This document shows, piece by piece, positions 59,527 through 64,000 of a stretch of 64,000 bases of DNA; position 1 is the stretch's first letter, and every line of letters starts with the position of its first letter. Under the pieces are notes generated by a model. It was not told where the DNA came from and did no database searches. It worked only from the letters and a program-made list of their open reading frames with translations. The translations under genes were made by a program, and so were the position numbers. The stretch is from Klebsormidium nitens (lineage: Eukaryota > Streptophyta > Klebsormidiophyceae > Klebsormidiales > Klebsormidiaceae), in assembly GCA_000708835.1 (NCBI GenBank), contig DF237235.1, forward strand, positions 1 to 64,000, read 5' to 3'.

Positions 59527-62500
59527 TCATTGCCAAGCGACCACCAGATGAAGTGGCAGCCGGGGATGACACTGAAAATATGTAGATTGACGTATACTTC
59601 AGGTCTGGTCATCAACCATCACACACCGTACAAAGCAGGACCTGCAGTGTATCCAACCTTGGTAGTCGCTCACCTTGGCTTCGCCCTTCCCTTCGCAACT
59701 GGGACACTCGTCCTTGTGCCTCAGCTTCCCTTCCCATCTAATCTGCCCCGTTCCCTGGCACAGGTCACACGCAATGCGCCCCGCGCCCTTGCAGTCCCGG
59801 CACACCTTAGCCGGCGCAGTTGTGGCCCCCTTCTGCAGCAAGTTTGCACCCTGGCTAACGGCCCCAACAACACCGGCCACCGTGAGTGTAGCTGCCATCA
59901 TGCCAGCCCCACCTGCAGGGTCAGAAAGTTGGGTAAGGAGTGATGTTGAGCACCTCTGCACGCAGTATGGATCAAGCACTTATTGTGGCTGTTGTGCGCA
60001 TGTCAGACCTTTGTACTAGCTGCAGTCTCAAAACATATGGGTAATCACAATCACACAGGCTATCGGAAACACGCTGTTTATGAGGAAGGACTCTTCGGGG
60101 GGGAAGTCGGCTAATAGAGAAGAAGCCTGTCAATCGAAGCATGTCAATTAAAAGGTGGCGTTAGAGTTTGGCAGCAGCATGCCCCTGGCAAAAGGCCCCC
60201 TGAAGGCAACAAGCACTTGTCAGGCTGTTGCCTTACTGCCGCAGTTTGTATTTTACTCTCCCCTCCCTTCATGAATCACCTAACCTGCATCATTGTGCAG
60301 AAACTTTCTTGCACCAATCATATCAATGTGAGGTCAGTACGACAAAGAAAAGCAAGCACAAGTGAGCGCACTCACCCTTCAGTCCTCCGGGATTGAGCAC
60401 CGGGGCTGCAACGCCAACGACCGACTTGAACCCCCTTCCGGACACGGCTTGCATGGACTGGGAGAGAGACGCGGGGGCGAGCCTCCCTGAGGTTTTGCGG
60501 CTGTGCACAATTGCTGGAACTGGTCCTGCAATTCAACCTGACGCTTCAGTAAGAAGCCAAATAGTCAGAAAATGTGAGAACGGGCTGTTGAGAGGTTGGC
60601 AGCGAGCGAAGTGCCTTGGAGCAGAAGAAATACAGCAAAGAAGACGGTAGGGAAGGGACCACTGAGATTCGACGACCCAGCTCGTGCAGGGCCCGCGACA
60701 TGTTGAAAAAGGAATCTGAAACTTGACCGCAAACAAGGTTCCAAGCCTGTATCAGAGCTGCGAAGCCTCCCAATCAACATGCAAACAAGTAGCCCGGTGA
60801 CTAGACAAACCTTTCTGACCTTGTTTAATGAGTTGGAATTGTATCAAAATCTGCGCAAAAGAGTTGAGAGACTTCTACAGATATAGCCCTCTACAAATGT
60901 ACTGAAACAAACATAGCAAGTAAACCAACGTCATACAGACAGAATACTTGACGAATTTTCTGGAAAATATGTGGCAAGTATCCCAACGTCGTATCCAGCA
61001 GGGCGTAGTAAAGCACAATGAAGACATGACTCGAATCCTCATCTTGCATGCATGCCCAGAATGTACCCAGAAACATCCCCCGCTTCTTTCAAACCTAGTT
61101 GCAGCGATTGGGCCCGGGGCGGGATACTTTATCTGCCCTGCTGAGCATAGATGTGAAGCTAAAATGACTCATGAAATCCACGATGTCAAAAACAACCGCC
61201 TGTTACCCGACAATCTTGATTGTATACAGAGGGTCTGACCGGCCAGCTTGCTTACCCGCATTTGTGCACTTTTGCCCATCGTCATGAATCCCACCCCCAC
61301 TCCCTGCAAGGTCTTCGTCCAACACCCTAAACCCTTCCGCTGTCTTCCCCTGCGTGTGCTCTCGCACGTCCGGAGAGCACGCTGCCGCGCTAGTCACTAA
61401 TCTTTGACCATTTTCCGGACTGTCTGAACCGCGTACTACCCCAGAGTGGTCGGCCGCAGCCGAAGATGACTCGTCCGCATACACAACCCCAATCTCCTGA
61501 TCAGTGACGAGCTCCTTAGAAATGCCGTCGGAGAGGCCCCAGTGGCCAGGGACGGTGAGGCCGTCAGAGTTCGCGGTTGAGGTGGCGGAACAGGAAGGAC
61601 GGAGCCTGAGCACAAAGAAACAACAAGAACTAAGAATAGACATACGAGCTGGCAGTCTTACCGAAGGTCGGAACCCATTGGAACCGCACTTCGTGAGTAC
61701 ACAGATTGAGACATTCTACCTACTAACAAGATACAGCAAACGCCCACATTCTGTACTAAAAGATGTGAGCAACCAACTCCCTCTAGCTCAAATGCTTCCC
61801 AAAGAAACTCCAGACATGATTGCAAGATCGATCCGAAAACTTTATGATGACCATCAAAATGTGGCCAGCCCACGGATGTATTAACGACTGACGCAGGAGT
61901 CAAAAGACCCAGCTTAAATCTGCTCCAATGCTGTTTGACAAAAACACCAAGCAACGGGCAGCTAGGATAACTGGCAAGAATACCTACAACAACCGATGTG
62001 ATTCAAAGAAAAGAATACAAACATTGACATGAGCCCCCGGACCTCAGCGCTCTTGAACCAGCCCGTATTGAACAGATTCGCTTTCTCCACATCCTTTTGA
62101 ACCTATCCGTTTTCAATCAACTCGCTTCTATTGGCAGTTTATTCAACGCAGAAGCTCTTCAAAAGCTGCTCTCAGGAGGGGGATAACCAGGTCATTTGTG
62201 CATCTGTAGGGCTTTCACACCAACAATGTCTTGAATTCTAACGGCATGATGTCCAAAAATAGGCCAAGTCCACAACTTTTGGGACCAGTCTCAGAAGATT
62301 CATGCAACCCTGATGGCATGGAAAGAGTTCTTGCGAGTAACTCTTTCCGTGCCATCTGCAAACCGAAACTTGGCAGTACAGCTTACCTGTCATTCCTATC
62401 CAGAGCGTTTCCAAACCCACAGACCAACTCTTCACCCGCGTACCATGCACTATCTGCCCTTGCACCGGTTCTGAACTCTGGTCTTGCAACCCGTGGCCCT

Positions 62501-62652
62501 TTCTCGAAACCATGTTTCCGAACCAGATTAGTCCACTGGCCTTCTACACCTGTTGCAAACCTTCCTGAGGAAGACACAGACTCATACCCCCTTCGCACAT
62601 TCAGAACAGGGCCACATCGAAGGGCCGCGCAGTCCAGCGCGAGAGCGGACAT
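59527..62652 (-). CDS. chloroplast-type DnaJ cysteine-rich zinc-finger protein
   Basis: Minus-strand exons 62652-62387, 61605-61256, 60525-60376 and 59912-59674 join in frame (335 codons). The N terminus looks like a transit peptide. A long acidic/Ser-rich linker (exon 2), a basic stretch (exon 3) and a hydrophobic MAATLTVAGVVGAVSQG segment follow. Then come three CxxCxGxG units: CRDCKGAG, CDLCQGTG and CPSCEGKG. These bind zinc in DnaJ-type chaperone-like assembly factors such as BSD2, LQY1 and PSA2; I cannot say which subgroup. Exon 4 ends at a GTGAGC donor after EAK. The fourth unit expected in four-unit members was not found. A 45-nt candidate last exon (59571-59527) gives a short tail and stop but is weak. 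Without splicing, the frame reads to a stop at about 59599. Confidence 0.75.
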
Positions 62653-63582
62653 AGCTGAGCCACGGGATGGGCACTGATGAGCGGCTCAGAACGCTTAAAC
62701 TCACACAAAACGCTTCGCGCAAAACAAAACTTGTCAGTCGAATTCGTTATCACTTCCTACTCTCCTTCCTGTGCTTTCACATCCAGATTCCAATCATACG
62801 AGAGGGCGCCCCTGAAACCAGGTGTTCTTGCTAGCTCAGAGTTCTTGATATCATTAAGCTGCTTTCTAGCTGCTGCACGAGGTCGATTGGTCACGGAACC
62901 CTGCGCAAGAGAGCGAAGGTTGAAACAGAAGACGCGGAATCTCCTATCCACCCACTTGGATCGCCCTTTGATGGTCAACGGCGTGCCACGTCAGGTCGCC
63001 GCGATCTGCTGACATCATAAAGGTCGTCAAAGTTGCTTCTGCGGGATCGCGATTGGCTGGCGCTTTGCGGAACTGGATTTTTTTCCCGCGGAAGAAACAT
63101 GCCTTTTCAAAAGTACCCAGGATTTATTCAACATCAGCCGTACGATTGCATCTGCATTGTTAAACGGGCTTTGCATATTTCAGGTGATGTGAACCGCCAG
63201 ATGCTGGAGAACTGCATGGACGGTTGGATCGTGGAGCTTCACCAAACCCTAATTTTCTCTTCGCAGCTAGCTGCCGTTCAGAATTTTGCGTTCAAGAAGG
63301 GCGCTTGGAAAGTGCAGCTGCCCCATGTTGGCGCACTGCACCGCTATTGCTCATGCTGCTGAGTTCCTTCAATTGACCAGCTACAACATAGGATACCTTC
63401 TCAGCTTGTGGGGCATTCTCCCTTTCAAATCTGCGCCTGACTTGCAGACCGGAAGAACTGATGAGTGCCACCAAATGCATCAGGCGAACAGGTTGAGCTC
63501 AAAAGCAAACGCCACTCCGATCTTATTCACCATCCCTTTGAATTGAAGAAGCAAGTTGCCAGTCAAGGACTGGAAACTAGCA
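62653..63582. promoter_or_regulatory. divergent intergenic region of the zinc-finger gene and IFT54
   Basis: About 0.9 kb between opposed starts. An ORF at 63033-63362 has no family-like pattern and is more likely 5' UTR or chance. Confidence 0.4.
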
Positions 63583-64000
63583 ATGGGTGAATTCTGGACG
63601 CTCACGCAGCAGCTGCTGCAGGGCGATGAGCCACTCATCAAGCGCCCGAAGCTCACCGACGCGCTGTTGAACAAGCCACCCTTCCGTTTCTTGCATGACA
63701 TCATCTCTGAGGTAGGAATCAAAGTCAAGTTCCTATGCTGGGACCAGAAGGCTCACAAGGTGGTGCAATTGCTGCTTAGAGAGGCTCCATTAAGGAGAGT
63801 GGAAGCTGCATTTGCAGATTATGACCAGGCTGATACAGTACTAAGCCCTATCTAGTCTAGTAGTTGCTTTCATCGATGCATTTCTCCATTTCAGGTGACC
63901 CGAACCACAGGCTTTGCTGATGGTCTTTTCACAGAGGAGGAGCTAGTGTCCACAAACATCAAGGTAAGTTGGCCATTCAGCAAGCTGAATTTGTGCAACC
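63583..64000 (+). CDS. IFT54: intraflagellar transport protein IFT54 (TRAF3IP1), N-terminal part
   Basis: IFT-B subunit that binds tubulin and carries cargo along ciliary microtubules. Exon 1 is 63583-63711 and exon 2 is 63895-63963; the next donor (GTAAGT) is the last thing in the window, so the gene continues to the right. The N-terminal CH-like domain is diagnostic: IKRPKLTDALLNKPPFRFLH, DIISEVTRTTGFADGLFTEE and LVSTNIK match the family pattern P.LT..LL.KPPFR.LHDII.EV...TGF..GL. Both exons are multiples of three. ATG 63583 gives the usual short lead before this motif. Its presence means the organism builds flagella at some stage. Confidence 0.93.

Noticed and set aside
63033-63362. Separate small gene upstream of IFT54
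   Set aside because: No recognisable domain and no splice support; the position suits a 5' UTR.

Overview
The window reads as nuclear DNA of a photosynthetic eukaryote of the green (streptophyte) lineage. Genes are split by spliceosomal introns and alternate in orientation. Several carry plastid or peroxisome targeting sequences (LIL3, a peroxisomal-type 1,4-dihydroxy-2-naphthoyl-CoA synthase, a DnaJ-type zinc-finger protein). A cilium gene (IFT54) at the right edge implies an organism that still makes flagellated cells, so a charophyte alga such as a Klebsormidium-like species, or a bryophyte, fits better than a seed plant. Genus is inference.

Layout, left to right: a 5'-truncated unknown gene (2-1592, +); menB/NS (3482-9285, -), divergent across 337 bp from a six-exon plastid membrane protein of unknown function (9623-14657, +); LIL3 (15662-19662, -), divergent from a PilJ-sensor histidine-kinase-like protein lacking its phospho-accepting His (20388-25166, +); a 5'-incomplete condensin CAP-G-like gene (about 26761-29170, +); a 190-bp TA-flanked MITE (29792-29981); ribonucleotide reductase small subunit RNR2 (30554-33249, -); an MscS-type mechanosensitive channel (34993-42649, -); an 11-exon aromatic amino acid decarboxylase (43879-51541, -) with a poly(A)-tailed, 15-bp-TSD retroposon about 370 bp upstream of its start; a PM-ANT1-like adenine nucleotide carrier (53465-55927, -), divergent from a POLE3/DPB4-like histone-fold gene (57057-58408, +); a CxxCxGxG zinc-finger protein (about 59674-62652, -), divergent from IFT54 (63583 to the right edge, +).

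Exon models were built by hand from GT-AG (twice GC-AG) junctions that keep frame and restore family motifs. Eight genes close into a full reading frame this way: menB 378 aa, the membrane protein 368, LIL3 317, the kinase-like protein 638, RNR2 350, the decarboxylase 514, the carrier 338 and POLE3 158.

The most unusual feature cuts across genes. At least five genes carry degenerate tandem copies of their own exon ends, splice site included, inside the adjoining intron (menB exon 8, membrane protein exon 2, kinase exon 4, MscS exons 3, 4, 5 and 8, decarboxylase exon 9). This suggests introns here grow by repeated tandem duplication across splice junctions, leaving decaying decoy splice sites.
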